Below are positions 63,857 through 64,000 of a stretch of 64,000 nt of DNA, one piece after another. The DNA is taken from contig JAUMIR010000001.1 in NCBI GenBank assembly GCA_030847615.1, positions 250,607,187 through 250,671,186 on the forward strand. Reading direction: 5' to 3'. Positions within the stretch are counted from its first letter, which is position 1; every line of letters starts with the position of its first letter. The notes beneath the pieces were generated by a model. The model had not been told where the DNA came from. It searched no databases and was given only the letters and a program-made list of their open reading frames with translations. The position numbers were made by a program, and so were the translations under genes. Source of the DNA: Gambelia wislizenii (taxonomy: Eukaryota; Chordata; Lepidosauria; Squamata; Crotaphytidae).

Positions 63857-64000
63857 GTGAACCATTTACATTTCTCCTGTTAAATCTCTTAAATGCGGAC
63901 CTTGATGAAGCGGCACTGACTGCTTTTCTGCCTTTTTAAAAAAAATTGTTGTATGTTTGTCATTTTCTCTCCCCTTGAGCCCCCCACTCCTCTTTTCTTT
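63857..64000 (+). other. KLF7: Start of KLF7 intron 1
   Basis: Follows the exon donor GTGAAC. The reading frame runs on for eight codons to a TAA at 63881-63883, so readthrough would give a truncated peptide. The remainder is pyrimidine-rich with a short poly-A run. No acceptor or second exon lies inside the window. Confidence 0.8.

Noticed and set aside
1..64000. CRISPR array, operons or prokaryotic contamination
   Set aside because: No spaced direct repeats of CRISPR type and no compact gene order; the repeat content and KLF7 exon are vertebrate throughout.

Overview
This is vertebrate nuclear DNA, almost certainly from a squamate reptile (a lizard, or less likely a snake). The evidence is the repeat content: tRNA-derived Sauria-type SINEs, a 5S-rRNA-headed SINE, BovB (RTE) and CR1 LINE 3' ends, a squamate-like L1, and many short terminal-inverted-repeat DNA transposons, all in an AT-rich background. 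There are no operons, tRNA genes or CRISPR arrays.

The only host gene recognised is KLF7 at the right end, on the + strand. Its first coding exon (63755-63856, 34 codons, canonical GT donor) follows a long CpG-rich 5' region. That region holds a compact CArG/MEF2/CArG cluster (62769-62816), two CCAAT boxes and a CRE-like site. About 61.6 kb upstream is intergenic. In other vertebrates KLF7 is flanked upstream by the KLF7-CREB1 interval, and nothing resembling CREB1 is seen here.

Region by region. 1-5170: a DNA transposon split by a hAT element with a perfect 8-bp target duplication, a MITE split by a mariner element, and a near-perfect hairpin transposon. 5173-9140: a decayed Ty3/Gypsy element on the - strand (capsid-like gag, RT, integrase), interrupted by a ~1 kb hAT element that carries a GC-rich fragment encoding a TRIM-type B-box. 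9460-15600: Harbinger-like MITEs, an L1 ORF1/ORF2 remnant and 5S SINEs. 16-30 kb: MITEs, an ACTTG-rich hAT element, a long CR1 reverse transcriptase fragment and LINE 3' ends. 30-47 kb: BovB, CR1 and mariner pieces, foldbacks, SINEs and stretches of apparently unique DNA. 47-50 kb: a 1.13-kb TIR element, a polypyrimidine minisatellite and a CpG-rich promoter-like block. 50-61.6 kb: mostly unique DNA with small hAT MITEs, a triple-armed hairpin transposon, and a Tigger-like element split by another MITE.

The most unusual items are: (1) the hAT element with a captured TRIM B-box fragment nested in a Gypsy element; (2) a group of elements with TIRs starting in GG (AG in one terminus) and 3-bp target duplications (ATA, TTA, TTG, TAT, CTG, ATG), several of them almost complete hairpins and one with a duplicated third arm; (3) an in-frame upstream ATG and (AGC)8 tract that could add a poly-serine N-terminal extension to KLF7. 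Family names for transposons are inferences from termini and target duplications read by eye; no database search was run.
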